From: Hemibagrus wyckioides
Lineage: Eukaryota; Chordata; Actinopteri; Siluriformes; Bagridae
DNA length: 64,000 nucleotides
Assembly: GCF_019097595.1 (NCBI RefSeq)
Contig: NC_080713.1
Coordinates: 3,767,199 to 3,831,198 of the forward strand
Reading direction: 5' to 3'
Under the pieces are notes generated by a model. That model worked only from the letters and a program-made list of their open reading frames with translations. It was not told the DNA's origin and ran no database searches. The stretch's first letter is position 1; every line of letters begins with the position of its first letter. A program made the translations under genes and the position numbers. Below are positions 18,001 through 60,656 of this stretch, in pieces.

Positions 18001-19218
18001 ATAAATGTAAGGAATTTTAGGAAAACAATCAACAACAGGATGTTATGTTGCGTCCTGACATAAAGCAGAATTACTAAATCCACCCTGAGGTTAATTATTT
18101 TCTTTTCTTTTTACATTATAGAATAATTCCATTAAAAAAAAAATTAATAAACGACTTAGGTCGTGGTACAGATGAACAAAACGTTTTTAAGACTTTTTCC
18201 TCTGCTGCTAAACTTTATATACATCTTCACCCAAATAAACGACTCCTTACATTAAACTCGCGCGTTGCTATGGAAACCATAAAGTATCACAAGCTAAATG
18301 GAAAAAATGCCAAATGAGACTGTGTGGCTAAAGAAAATATATCGTAATACAAAAAGTATGATATTTATGACAAATAAAAATAATAACGCTAACTCCGTAC
18401 AGAAAACTGTTTTTGTTGCTATGGAAACGATATAGCTGAGCACGAGCGCATTAACACAATCCTGTTGAAACGAATGGAAAGCCTTCTGACCAATCAGAAT
18501 CGAGAATTCAGCAGCAGAGTGGCACAACGCCATGTCAATCACGCTGCCTTCTCTTTCAACAACCTGCTAACTTTGGTACTATAAAAGCTTTCTTTCCACT
18601 GATGAACAGGTTTTAGCAGATATGACAAACTGTACACGTGCAGAATTCCCGTTATGTGAGAAAATTCGGGAATATCTGAAAAATATCCAGAAATCACGAC
18701 CTGAAAGTGTGCACGCGCTGGCTTTTTCACTACATTATAGTGGGGGTTATATATATATATTTTAAAATCTATTACCAGCTAACATCAACATATATCTGAA
18801 AAACACCTGATCTCATTAACGGCAAACTAGTTACTGGATTATCTGTTAGTTGTGCTAAAAACTAGTTTTCTCAGCTTGCTAAGGGCTAAGCAACGCCCCT
18901 CTTTCTGAACTGCAAGCTAGGAGGATATTAGCTAAGCTAGCTGAAGTTTGCTAACTAGCATCTACCTTACAGTACTAAATACGAGACAAAGCTATAAGTA
19001 ATCGATTAATCCAAGAAACAGGAGCTAAATTATACGTATATCTGGAATGATATTTAGTCTAGTAGTTAGTTTTGTATAATTTGGCCTAAAATGTGCGTCT
19101 CTATATATGGTGGAAACTGACTGTCATGCTGGTTCATCAGTTTGTCACTTACCCCATGTTTTGCCTGCAGTTCTGCCATTCGCTGCCGCCTGATAGCCTC
19201 CAATTCCTCATCAGCCAT
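12451..19218 (-). CDS. pdcd5: programmed cell death 5 protein, complete, 6 exons
   Basis: PDCD5 is a small conserved, mainly helical protein of nucleus and cytosol, linked to apoptosis and to tubulin chaperonin (CCT) binding; archaeal relatives exist. Exons: 19153-19218, 15238-15278, 14324-14385, 14107-14198, 12595-12666 and 12451-12498. They sum to 381 nt, or 126 residues plus stop (human 125). All phases match. Readable segments are [20 protein letters not shown], then [58 protein letters not shown] and the acidic tail [10 protein letters not shown]. Ser120 corresponds to the CK2 target serine 119 of the human protein. Exon 2 ([13 protein letters not shown]) is the most divergent part. Three consecutive introns carry UG-type repeats soon after their donors. 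The last intron is only 96 nt. Identity is secure. Confidence 0.96.
12770..13610. repeat. degenerate TTTC/ATTC polypyrimidine tract in pdcd5 intron 4
   Basis: About 0.8 kb of C/T-rich DNA has many TTTC, TTCC and CATT units, with a clean (ATTC)n core at 13110-13140. Open frames through it are repeat artefacts. Confidence 0.8.
13645..14085. repeat. (AC)n/(ACGC)n alternating purine-pyrimidine array in pdcd5 intron 4
   Basis: About 440 bp consist almost wholly of CA and CG dinucleotide steps with scattered AAAC units. On the transcript strand it is GU/GCGU and begins about 20 nt after the exon 4 donor (GTGAGT at 14101-14106). Such alternation favours Z-DNA. Confidence 0.92.
14280..14311. repeat. 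(CA)n in pdcd5 intron 3, next to the exon 3 donor
   Basis: A CA run of about 16 units lies in the 125-nt intron between exons 3 and 4. It starts 12 nt past the donor and reads as UG repeats in the pre-mRNA. Confidence 0.9.
14581..14900. repeat. TTTC/ATTC-rich polypyrimidine tract in pdcd5 intron 2
   Basis: It resembles the larger tract at 12770-13610, with repeated CTTTCATTCATTC-type units. It has no coding content. Confidence 0.7.
15012..15046. repeat. (CA)n microsatellite
   Basis: About 17 CA units in pdcd5 intron 2, adjoining a tRNA-like SINE relic. Confidence 0.9.
15047..15185 (-). mobile_element. tRNA-derived SINE-like relic
   Basis: On the minus strand GAGTTCGAATCCCAGC resembles a pol III B box. 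It is followed by a stretch ending AATAAAGGAGTCTGCCA, similar to the 3' tail of widespread fish SINEs. The A box is poorly preserved. Family not assigned. Confidence 0.45.
16682..17239. mobile_element. non-autonomous DNA element with TIRs starting AGGRCTGGGCGATAA
   Basis: The left end AGGACTGGGCGATAA and the right end TTATCGCCCAGCCCT form an inverted pair around 558 bp. No transposase fragment was recognised. The ends resemble those of hAT-like MITEs, but the target duplication is not clear. Confidence 0.6.
17556..17871. mobile_element. Tc1-like relic (family A), snap-back form
   Basis: The forward left part (17556-17758) is followed directly by an inverted copy of the same terminal region (17762-17871). 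The element therefore folds back on itself. The right terminus CAATATAGTG is followed by TA. The transposase core is missing. Confidence 0.8.
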
Positions 19219-20281
19219 TTTCTAAGAATGTGAATTTTACTTTTTAAGTGCCAAATATAAGAGCTATAAGGCCCAGAATGAGCACAAATGATGGGCAATG
19301 CCAAGAGAGAGAAGCCAGCCAGGCTAAACTAATCACACCCAGAGCAACCCAGGCTAGAATAATCACAGAAGCTACCCAGGATAAAACAATCCCACACAGA
19401 GCAATCGAGCAGTCACGATAACAACGGTTCCTTTTGCAGAAAAAAACATGGTTTTGTTTTATTATACAGATTTTATGCAGCGAAAAAGTATTAATTTACG
19501 ATCATTCATGAAGATCGAAATGGAATACTGATTTTAATAACACTTAAAGGGAAAAACTTGCTAAGAAGCTCAAAAAGGGCATTAGAACGAGCATATTCGT
19601 TGCATCATGATTATTTGCGTATATTAAAGTGTATTACATAAAGATGGAAGAAATTTGCACACACTTGGAACAGAAAAGAGTTGTATAAGAATATAAAGTA
19701 TGCAAGAATAACATCCCTACATTCCTAGATTTTCGAAGGAGGGCTTATATGAAGTGTTTAGAGATAATAACTATAAGAAATATCAGCACAAGCATCAAAG
19801 TACTATAATTATTATCAACAACGCAGACTAAAAGGAAGGGTGTGGAAATGAGTATTCAGGAAACAGACACAAAATAAAACCATTTTCTTTTACATTAACA
19901 CGTTACTGCAGATGCGTGACTGAATATTTACGTACTCCTTGGACACTGGTGCTGTGATTTTACCCAAAAGCTTCAAACACAAAGCCTTTATTTTTCTTCA
20001 ACACACAGTTTATTTGGTTATGTGACATTTTCCATCTGAACTGAAACATCGATTTAACTTCAGAACAAATTAGAAAGCAGGAAAGTCATTTAGGACTGAA
20101 ACAAGAAAACACACACAAAGCTGACCTGTAGACCTGTATATTATTGAGCATTTTCATATAACAGAGCTTCCTTTCTGTGAGCTGTAACAGACGTGTAAGG
20201 GTTAATGGTGTTATTTTTCAGGGTTTCATGAGCCTCAGCCTGATATCTCAAGCGTGAATCGGTTTTTGGTTCCTGCGCTTG
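19219..20281. other. pdcd5-urah intergenic region
   Basis: About 1.06 kb holds the pdcd5 5' flank (with two imperfect repeats of CCAGGCTA...AATCACA near 19320-19390) and the urah 3' UTR. No gene was recognised. Confidence 0.7.
20009..20014 (-). terminator. candidate urah polyadenylation signal
   Basis: AATAAA on the minus strand about 270 nt after the urah stop. A second hexamer follows at 19987-19992. Confidence 0.4.
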
Positions 20282-22257
20282 TTAACTTCCCCTGTAGGTG
20301 CTGTAGGAAAAACGACTCAGGAGCAGCGGGATGTGGAACTTCTGAGAAGCGTCAGTGATGGTGAAGACGATCTGCAGGGAACAAGTCGATGCTGTTAGAT
20401 TTTATGAGCAAACAATGTGTTCAAACAGAGTTAGGGGCAAAGTCAGGGGGTTAGGGCTTAACAATATGACTCATTAGACCAATTATTAACATTCTTAATT
20501 CTTCTTTTTCTTCTTCTTCTTCTTCAGGGGTGGCCACAGCGAATCATCTCTCTCCACTATCTTCTGCATCCTCTAGCACCCTCTACACCCACTAGCTTCA
20601 TATCCTCATTTATTCCATCCATAGACCTCCTCTTTAGCCTTCCTCTTTGCCTCCTGCCTGGCAGCTCCATGTCCAACATTCTCCTACCAATATACTCACT
20701 CTCCCTCCTCTGGACATGTCCAAACCATCTTAATCTGGCCTCCCTAACTTTGTCCCCCAAACATCCAACATGAGCTGTCCCTCTGATGCATTTGTTCCTA
20801 ATCCTGTCCAACCTTGTTCCCACACTCTCCATTACTCTGGACTGTTGACCCCAAGTACTTAAACTACTATTAACTACTTAATAGTAAAACTACTACTAAA
20901 ACTACTTAAGTACTATATTCACCAAGAAATTTCCTGACGTTGAGTTTACACATTAAAGTCTTAATAGATGACATAAAAGGCAGAAAGGCATGGATTGTAT
21001 ATTTATTAGAGAATAAAAGAGAATAAAAACTCAACCACATAAGCATTAATACGAATAACGTGAAATCCTGAAAGGATGTAATCCTAATATCCATGTTTAA
21101 CTGTGATTTTTCTCCAATACCTCGACATACGGGTAGAAGCAGGTCTCTCCCAGTCCTTCCCAGTACTGTCCGGTCTCGAAGCACATCTTATAGGTACCAG
21201 GAAGGAAGGTTTCTCTAGTAATAAGACCTGGACATCGTCCATCAGTGTTGGTAGTTCTACAGGAAAAAGATTTATATGATTTATTTGTGATCGGATTGGT
21301 TCTGTGAAATTATACCGCAGTGATATTTTACCCTGCTGTCAGATGGTTCCAAGCTGACGTCGTAAGATCCAGGTAGTATAGCGTGATGCTCATGCCGGCA
21401 GCTGGGACACCAAGGCCGGTGTTCAGGACGTGAGTGGTGAGGGGACTCGGTGGCAGAGTGCTCATTTCTGAACACTACAACAAGGACAGAGCTGATTTAG
21501 TAGCTGTTTTACAATATCTGTAAAATTGTTTATTATATTATAATATAATACACTATATTGCCAAAAGTTTTGGGACACCCCTCCAAATCATTGAATTCAG
21601 GTGTTGTTTTCAGGGGTTGGGCTCGGCCCCTTAGTTCCAGTGAAAGGAACTCTTAATGCTTCAGCTTCATACCAAGACATTTTGGACAATTTTATGCTCT
21701 TTGTGGGAACAGTTTGGGGATGACCCCTTCCTGTTCCAACATAACTGTACACCAGTGACCAAAGCAAGGTCCATAAAGACATGGATGAGTGAGTTTGGTG
21801 TGGAGGAACTTGACTGGCCTGCACAGAGTCCTGACCTCAACCCCATAGAACACCTTTGGGATGAATTAGAGCGGAGACTGTGAGCCAGACCTTCTCGTCC
21901 AACATCAGTGCCTGACCTCACAAATGCGCTTCTAGAGGAATGGTCAAAAATTCCCATAAACACACTCCTAAACCTTGTGGAAAGCCTTCCCAGAAGAGTT
22001 GAAGCTGTTATAGCTGCAAAGGGCGGGGCAACGCCATATTACATTCATGTACATATAAAGGCAGACCTCCCAAAAATTTTGGAAATATAGTGTACCTTTG
22101 ACCAGCCCACCTATCTATTACATTATATTATTATATATTGTGTCAACGTCTGTGAGGATAGGTTTTAATAAGCTGAGTCACATGAACTAATAATTATGAG
22201 CTTCACCTGATTCGCTGCTAAAATATGATCTTTAATATGCTGCAATCTGGTGCTCAT
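20282..22257 (-). CDS. urah: 5-hydroxyisourate hydrolase (transthyretin-like), complete, 4 exons
   Basis: It hydrolyses 5-hydroxyisourate, the product of urate oxidase, to OHCU in peroxisomal urate breakdown. Exons: 22207-22257, 21332-21474, 21121-21256 and 20282-20371. They total 420 nt, or 139 residues plus stop, with matching phases. Exon 1 encodes [17 protein letters not shown], holding a PTS2-like nonapeptide RLQHIKDHI. The core shows the family's catalytic residues: His32 in LTTHVLN, Arg72 in DGRCPG, His123 in KFHIPLLLS, and the hallmark C-terminal tetrapeptide YRGS (136-139), which separates the enzyme from transthyretin. [10 protein letters not shown] and FSYSTYRGS are also visible. 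An internal ATG at 21465 would give a form without PTS2. Intron 3 holds a LINE fragment, and intron 1 a Tc1-like copy. The gene is a pseudogene in humans but is intact here. Confidence 0.95.
20465..20870 (-). mobile_element. 5'-truncated LINE fragment (RTE/L1-type reverse transcriptase C-terminus)
   Basis: The minus frame 20832-20557 encodes [20 protein letters not shown], then [18 protein letters not shown] and [11 protein letters not shown]. This is the conserved end of many vertebrate LINE ORF2 proteins. The 3' end passes into a GGCCACCCC sequence and a (GAA)n tail at about 20505-20525. The catalytic domain is missing. It lies in urah intron 3. Confidence 0.75.
21551..22092 (+). mobile_element. 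Tc1-like MITE-sized element (family A), best-preserved copy, in urah intron 1
   Basis: A 542-bp element is flanked by TA (21549-21550, 22093-22094). Its TIRs are CACTATATTGCCAAAAGTTT and an inverted CACTATATTTCCAAAA. The plus strand retains the transposase C-terminal third: [37 protein letters not shown] (end of the DDE domain) and [16 protein letters not shown]. The N-terminal two thirds are deleted. Confidence 0.9.
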
Positions 22258-23079
22258 GTGGGCTTCTAGTCTTTTCTAGCAGCCTTTAAAGCCTACAGGA
22301 TGAACATAGAGAGAGGAAAGCTTGAGATTAGTTTATTGTAGAGATATATTTATCTCATATTTACAGATAGAAAATACCAAAATCAAGAAGAAAAATTACA
22401 ATTAGTCTCTAAATGATATTCATCGTGATAATGGATTCATTTGTTACGAATCGTGTACTTACTGTGGATGTGTGTATCCTTGTTAAAGGCTGCAGGAGAC
22501 GTGCAGGTCATTCACCTGTCTATCACTCACCTGTCCGTCAGTGCAAAGTGCACGTGCCAAATTTTCACACGCGACAATTATTATTTTTTTTTTTTTATTT
22601 TTTTTTTTTTTGTATTAAAGTTGACTTGGCCTCCGGACTGTGGCATGAAAAGTGTAGACGAATAACTCAAATCTAAAGCTAAAGTTGTAGTATAATTCCT
22701 TAAAATATTCGGAGGTCTATTTAAAGACGTTAAAACGAGGAAGTAGGGAGAGTCGCCAGTCACGTGACCGGGATGACGCACCTGAATGGCTGGTTCGTGT
22801 GATACTTAAAAGTTTATAATAATAATAATAACAATAATAACAACAACAACAACAATAATAATAATAATAATAATAGTAACAACAATAATTTCACATTCAA
22901 GAATGTTTTGGTACATTTTAAAAAAAATACTTTTTGTATTTATAGAATATTCTATTTATTTTTTAATTTATATTTTATATCTCATTTATATTTTTGAATA
23001 AATCTTTTTTTTTACTTTTGAATACATTTGTATATATAGATTATTTCATTTATTTTTCATTTATATTTGTTATTAATAT

Positions 23080-23124
<45 letters not shown>

Positions 23125-24562
23125 ATTTATTTATTTTACATTTATTTAATTAATTCCTAAATGCTCAATCTGTATTGTATCGATGAAAGAGACAGAACTG
23201 TTCAGAGAATAAAATATTTCTTAAATAAATTAAATAAATATTCCAAATATAAAATTACATGTCATGTTTATCAGACAGTTGTATAATACCTGATTGTGAT
23301 AAAATATAATATCTATTTTGGTACTTTTTTTAATATATACATTTTGTATTCATAGAATATTTTGTTTGTTTCTAATATATATTTTACATCTCATTTATAT
23401 GTTTGAATACATTTTGTACTTTTGTACATTTGCATATTTAGATTATTTCATTTATATTTATTTTATTAATATTTATTTATTTTATATTTATTTAATTAAT
23501 TCTTAAATACTAAATCTAAATGTATAGTACCGTATCGACAAAAGAGACAGAACCGTTCATATAATAAAATAAAATATTTTTAAAAAATATTGCAAATGTA
23601 AAATTACACGTTATGTTTATCAGACAGTTGTATAATACCTGATTGTCATAAAATATAAAATATCTGGACATAATTTTCATTCATGATGTGTCTTAGTGAA
23701 GCAGCTGTGTGGGATTTTTTTGTTCTGTAGCGTAAATATCACTCCTCATTGATTTCAGTGTACTGAGTGACCGCTGCTTTGACCGTTACAAACATACCTT
23801 ATATGGTAGTGAAACTGGCTGTAGTTTGTAGATCTCAGAGGAAGCTTTCTGCTCCACAGGATTTTGTGCTGAAAACAACATTCTGTATTTCTGCACACTG
23901 TGGAGCGAATTGTCTCTCTGTGCTTAGAGCCTTGAAAAATGGTCTTTTTTGTTGGCATCTTTTGTCACAAACGTGTGAGAAATGTGATGATTGTGTGGTA
24001 TTTCTGGCACAGAAGCAGGTTTGGTCACTCCGCTGTGCCGGGCCTGGAGCTGAAACTGTGCTAGCTATTGACCTAACAACCCGCCATGTGCTGAGCGCCT
24101 GCAGCGGAACAATTTTCTCTTTTCCACTTATTCTTCCACTTATTCCCTCTGAGTGACTGTAATAACCAACTGATGCATTGTTACCTAATTGTGCGACAAT
24201 CTCCTTATAAATATATAAAATGTGTGTGTTACTGTAGAATTATTTGACTGTAAGAAGGAGGAAAGAAGGCGTTTCTCACAAACAGCACAATACCTCTAAT
24301 GAAAGAGTCTTAGATATTTCTTTTATTTGTTCTCTTTTCCAAGATTAAAAACAAAAAAAGCAAGATTAAAATCAGACAGCAAGAAACACACGGAAAACAA
24401 AGTTTTACAATATTACACATTATTACACACCGACCCACACAGTTACGTTCAGGCCGAAGCGCCGAGAACGCAGAAGAAGAGAATCTGGTAATGTTTATGT
24501 GTCTCACACTGAGATCAACAAGACACCAGAGTCTGTAGAGATGTGAGCGTGGAACGAGAAAG

Positions 24563-24592
24563 GAAGGAAGGAAGGAAGGAAGGAAGGAAGGA

Positions 24593-24680
<88 letters not shown>

Positions 24681-24840
24681 GATCCAGTAAATCTGCTTTA
24701 ATGAAGTAGGGTGAAGGAAGGAAGGAAGGAAGGAAAGAAGGAAGGAATAAAAGAAATTAAGAAAAGGAAGGACAGAAGAAAGTTAAAAGAAAGGAAGGAA
24801 GGGAAATTGAAAGAAAGGAAAGAAGGAGAAAAGAATGAAT
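24563..24840. repeat. (GGAA)n(GAAA)n microsatellite
   Basis: Seven or eight GGAA units and about 22 GAAA units run to 24680. A more degenerate GGAA/GAAA zone follows from 24710. Confidence 0.9.
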
Positions 24841-24874
24841 GAGAAAAGAAAAAGAAAAGAAAAGAAAGTGAGGT

Positions 24875-25216
24875 GTGAGGTGCAGTGGATGCGGGGTGTG
24901 AGGTGCGGTGGATGCGGGGTGTGAGGTGCGGTGGATGCGGTGTGAGGTGCGGTGGATGCGGTGTGAGGTGCGGTGGATGCGGTGTGTGAGGTGCGGTGGA
25001 TGCGGGGTGTGAGGTGTGAGGTGCGGTGGATGCGGGGTGTGAGGTGCGGTGGATGCGGGGTGTGAGGTGCGGTGGATGCGGTGTGAGGTGCGGTGGATGC
25101 GGTGTGAGGTGCGGTGGATGCGGGGTGTGAGGTGTGAGGTGCAGTGGATGCGGGGTGTGAGGTGCGGTGGATGCGGGGTGTGAGGTGCGGTGGATGTGGG
25201 GTGTGAGGTGCAGGTA
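24875..25216. repeat. 22-26-bp minisatellite, unit core GAGGTGCGGTGGATGCGG
   Basis: About 14 units share this 18-bp core and differ by GGTGT insertions, so unit length alternates between 22 and 26 bp, with some 33-bp units. The repeat is G-rich on the plus strand. Its peptide-like frames (HRTSHPAST) are repeat artefacts. Confidence 0.92.
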
Positions 25217-25344
25217 TGGGGGTTTTTTGGTATTGGGCTGGTTTAGGGTCTGCTTTATTTTTGTCACACAGATCTGGCAACCCAGCGTGAGAAGCTCGAG
25301 AAGACGGTATAAAGACTCCTATTGTCATGTGCTGCATTTGTGTC

Positions 25345-25455
25345 CTGTAATGACACCTGTAATAACACCTGTAATAACACCTGTAATGACACCTGTAATG
25401 ACACCTGTAATGACACCTGTAATGACACCTGTAATGACACCTGTAATGACACCTG
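25345..25455. repeat. 12-bp minisatellite (TGTAATGACACC)n
   Basis: Nine units at an exact 12-bp period. The second and third units have AATAACACC instead of AATGACACC. Confidence 0.92.
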
Positions 25456-26106
25456 ACACTACACACAGGAATGAGAGCCGGTACACGAGCGCTAAAAAGA
25501 AGGAACTAAACGTAAATCTCACAACTTTACTGATGAGACCCAGGATTATTTTGATATGCTGGACTGTGTGTTGTGTCATGTCGTGAGCTGTTGCCGTGGA
25601 GACAGAGGCGGGTTCTTCTTCTTCTTCTGCATGTCAGGCTCTTCTGTCTTGCTACATCACTCAGCAGACCGGTCTGGAGACGACAGAGAGGAAGCTGAAG
25701 CTTAAAATCCTTACACAATAAATGCGACTTTACAGTATTGAGAGCACTGAGAGCGAATTTGAACGAAATCCTGCACAACTTAAAAAAGATGGGAAAGCTG
25801 TGAAAGATTACAGTCAGAGTAGAGAAATTATGAATTAAACATCAGCACTGCCGTAAATACCTCAATTATCTCAATTGTAGCCGTCCCGATATTTAAGAAA
25901 AATGTACGATTTTGAAATGAATGTTGCGTAACTGATATTTTGGACACAATATGGCCAAATAATTTGTTTATTTTTGCTTACATCCCCTCACACTCACTCA
26001 TAGCTTGTCGACTAGCTAGCTAGCTAGATAATTCTCATAGATTTATACACTGCAGTAAAATTAGCTTCATGTTTTTCTTTTCATCTTCATCTGACCAGCA
26101 TTCATA

Positions 26107-26563
26107 CACTATACTGCCAAAAGTTTTGGGACACCCCTCCAAATCATTGAGTTCAGGTGTTGTTTTTCAGGGGTTGGGCTCGGCCCCTTAGTTCCAGTGA
26201 AAGAAACTCTTAATGCTTCAGCTTCATACCAAGACATTTCGGACAATTTCATGCTCACAACTTTGTGGGAACAGTTTGAGGATGACCCCTTCCTTCTAGA
26301 GGAATGGTCAAAAATTCCAATCCTTGTGGAAAGCCTTCCCAGAAGAGTTGAAGCTGTTATAGCTGCAAAGGGCGGGACAACTCCATATTACATTCATGTG
26401 CATGTAAAGGCAGACGTCCCAGTTTTGACCTGGCTCGCAGTCTGTGCTCTAATTCATCCAAAAGCTGTTCTACTGGGTTGAGGTCAGGACTCTGTGCAGG
26501 CCAGTCAAGTTTCTATAAGAGTTCCTTTCACTGGAACTAAGGGGCCGAACCCAACCCCTGAAA
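26107..26563. mobile_element. Tc1-like relic (family A), rearranged
   Basis: The left terminus CACTATACTGCCAAAAG is preserved after TA. The internal sequence jumps from the CCCCTTCCT region to LEEWSKIPI, then back to an inverted piece after about 26430. No clean right terminus. Confidence 0.8.
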
Positions 26564-26929
26564 AGCAGATGTAATATTCACAGGAATATGTTTCCTTTGA
26601 CGAGCTCACTGATATCGCTAACTCTGCTGTAGTAACAGTTTTATCAGGAATGTTGCTAAAAATGGGATTTTACAATCCTAAAACAGACAAGCAGCAGAAG
26701 CTTCCAGTGTGATTATACTAAATCTATGCTCTCTTGGAAATCTGTGCATCCAATCAAATCAGTGGGCTGAAGTGTCATATAATACGGCATTACACTTGTG
26801 AGGTCAGCCCTCTTCCGCATACTCAGGATGCTTCCACTCAAACTATGCCAGTGCCTGCTGCTTCCAACTCCCAGCCCACTCCAGCTACTCAACCTCCTTG
26901 TGGTTCCCTTGGTCCTACTACATACATAT

Positions 26930-27372
26930 ACACTGTGTATTCTGACCCCTTTCTATCAGAACCAGCATTAACTTCTTCAGCAATTTGAGCAACAGTAGCT
27001 CGTCTGTTGGATCGGATCACACGGGCCAGCCTTCTCTCCCCATGTGCATCAATGAGCCTTGACCACCCATGACCCTGTCGCCGGTTAACCACTGTTCCTT
27101 CCTTGGACCACTTTTGATAGATACTGACCACTGCAGACCGGGAACACCCCACAAGAGCTGCAGTTTTGGAGATGCTCTGATCCAGTGGTCTAACCATCAC
27201 AATTTGGTCCTTTTGGTCAAACTCGCTCAAATCCTTACGCTTGTCCATTTTTCCTGCTTCTAACACATCAACTTTGAGGACAAAATGTTGACTTGCTGAA
27301 TAATATATCCCACCCTCTAACAGGTGCCATGATGAGGAGATCATCAGTCTTATTCACTTCAACTAGCAGTGC
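26930..27372 (-). mobile_element. Tc1-like fragment (family B)
   Basis: The minus strand reads the transposase N-terminus: [38 protein letters not shown], then [20 protein letters not shown] and [20 protein letters not shown]. It ends where the catalytic domain should begin. The 3' half is missing. Confidence 0.85.
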
Positions 27373-28254
27373 GCAGAATGTTGAGCTGAGTTGAATCTGT
27401 ACCATAATTGTGGGTCATGAGTGTAGAAATAAAAACCCAATGTTGTGCAACACCATTTTTCTCCTTCTCACTCCCTTACGTATGATTATCTACAATTAGC
27501 TTTTGTTCAGAACTTCCAGAACTTCTGGTAATAACAGTGTCACATTCACAGATGTAAAAAAAAGTCTGAGAACTTCTTAGAAATGAGAACCTATTCATTA
27601 AGCTAATGGCCTGTTAATTGAGTTACTTATCAACGGCAACAATTTTTTAAAAAAATAAATAAAACACACCCCCATCTTTTCATGAGCAGATCCAGAAAGT
27701 CTCCTCTGCGGCTAAACAATGGAGCAGAAACGCAGCTACAGATCATTAGTATATAATTAGCTTAATTAACAGCTCGTACTGTAAGTTCCCATGTTACGTT
27801 CTTTTATGAGCCAACCTACTTTTCAGTTCATTGTCCATGCAATAACCAGCAGCTTGAATAAAGTTAATGGTGTATAAACAATTAAGAATTAATAAACATT
27901 AATAAAACTGTGATTTATTGTTTAATATGCTATATTGAGCAGGGCATTAATATGTCAGGACATTAAGCTACATATATTTACTGCTGCATGAGCCTGAATG
28001 GATGTAAGGAATTAAGCCAGCATGGCTTCATTCCTCTTATACAACAGCACCTTGCTATTATAATCACAACCATTATGTCTCAGAGGCCAAAAAATGGCTT
28101 TTTTTTGTTGTGTCCATGTTGATGATTGAGTGTCTGTCATGTCTCACTCACACAGTGGTGGTTAATATGAAGCTCATAGGAAAGTAGACACTCAGAATTT
28201 TGTAGTATTTCTGTTGTTCCCTCACCTACTAGAGGTGATATATTCATAGAAATT

Positions 28255-28400
28255 GGGAATGGTGGCCCAAATGGTTAAGGGTATGGGTTGCTGAAGATTC
28301 AACAACACCAAGCAAGGCCCTTAACCCTAACTGCTCCAGGCGGGGCTATATCCTAGCTGACCCGGATGCTCCAAGTGCTTGTTCATCTAAAAAGCAGCTC
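28255..28400 (+). mobile_element. SINE-like fragment (shared with 34430-34790)
   Basis: GGTGGCCCAAATGGTTAAGG begins the copy. CAAGCAAGGCCCTTAACCCT follows after a deleted stretch. It is the same module as the two copies at 34430-34790. Confidence 0.55.
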
Positions 28401-28753
28401 AGATTCGATCCTTAACCAGAACCGGTAAAATTCTGTGTAAGGTTCTCCACCGGAGGGAAAAACACACGTCTAAAACACACTGAAAGTCAACAGACTCGTT
28501 TTAGATCAGCCTGAACAGCATTCATTTCTTTATACTGATTAAAAACGTCTCATAAGTCGAGTTAAATTCCCCCTGTAAAAGGAAAAGCCAGTGTACTTCA
28601 TTTAAAAGGGTTAAAGGACGACACGTTATAGTTTTTCTGTTTATGATGTGCAACACTCATGAGGCATGTTAGTTCTTGTTGTGTGTGTGTGTGTGTGTGT
28701 GGGAGAGAATACACACACATATATATGGGCTGATTTACCTGAGCCGTGCCTCT

Positions 28754-60354
<31,601 letters not shown>

Positions 60355-60483
60355 CTGCGGAAAAATCAATGATTACATGGACTATTGGTGTTTCTTTTTA
60401 GATAGAATTTTGTACTTTACTTTTGAACAGGCAAGTTTAAAAAGGAGTAATCCAGCATTTTTCAAAATACTGCAGTGCTCCTC

Positions 60484-60484
<1 letters not shown>

Positions 60485-60526
<42 letters not shown>

Positions 60527-60527
60527 C
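60485..60527. repeat. (GT)n microsatellite
   Basis: Two GT runs separated by ATATGT. Confidence 0.88.
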
Positions 60528-60656
60528 CAAAGACGTGTGTTTTAGGCTGATTAGCATCTCTAAATTGTCCATCGTGTGTAAATGGTTGTGTGTGTGAATG
60601 GAACCACATCCAGGGTGTGTGTCCTGAGTTCCCTGGGATTCTCCATGACCTTGCTC

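Larger units (their letters stand above)
15279..19152. other. pdcd5 intron 1, no other gene seen
   Basis: This 3.9-kb intron contains a (TTAA/AAAT)-rich stretch near 15935-16030, a poly-T run at 16058-16078, a 558-bp TIR element, a Tc1-like relic, and a short repeat at about 18488-18530 shared with 58107-58140. No coding exon was recognised. Confidence 0.6.
22258..28753. other. urah to RALY-like intergenic region
   Basis: About 6.5 kb. Contents: (AAT/AAC)n at 22817-22875, a 23-kb-zone AT-rich block (22900-23700) with (TTTA)n at 23080-23130 and a 300-bp near-duplication (compare 23200-23290 with 23520-23650), (GAAA)n, two minisatellites, two Tc1 relics and a SINE-like fragment. The 129-codon open frame at 23767-24156 matches nothing I know. 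The RALY-like 3' UTR should end somewhere left of 28754. Confidence 0.6.

Noticed and set aside
20557..20832. 91-codon minus open frame as a host gene
   Set aside because: It matches the C-terminal end of LINE reverse transcriptase proteins and lies in a urah intron.
23767..24156. 129-codon plus-strand open frame with several cysteines
   Set aside because: No recognised family, no splice or promoter context, and unremarkable codon pattern. Left unannotated.
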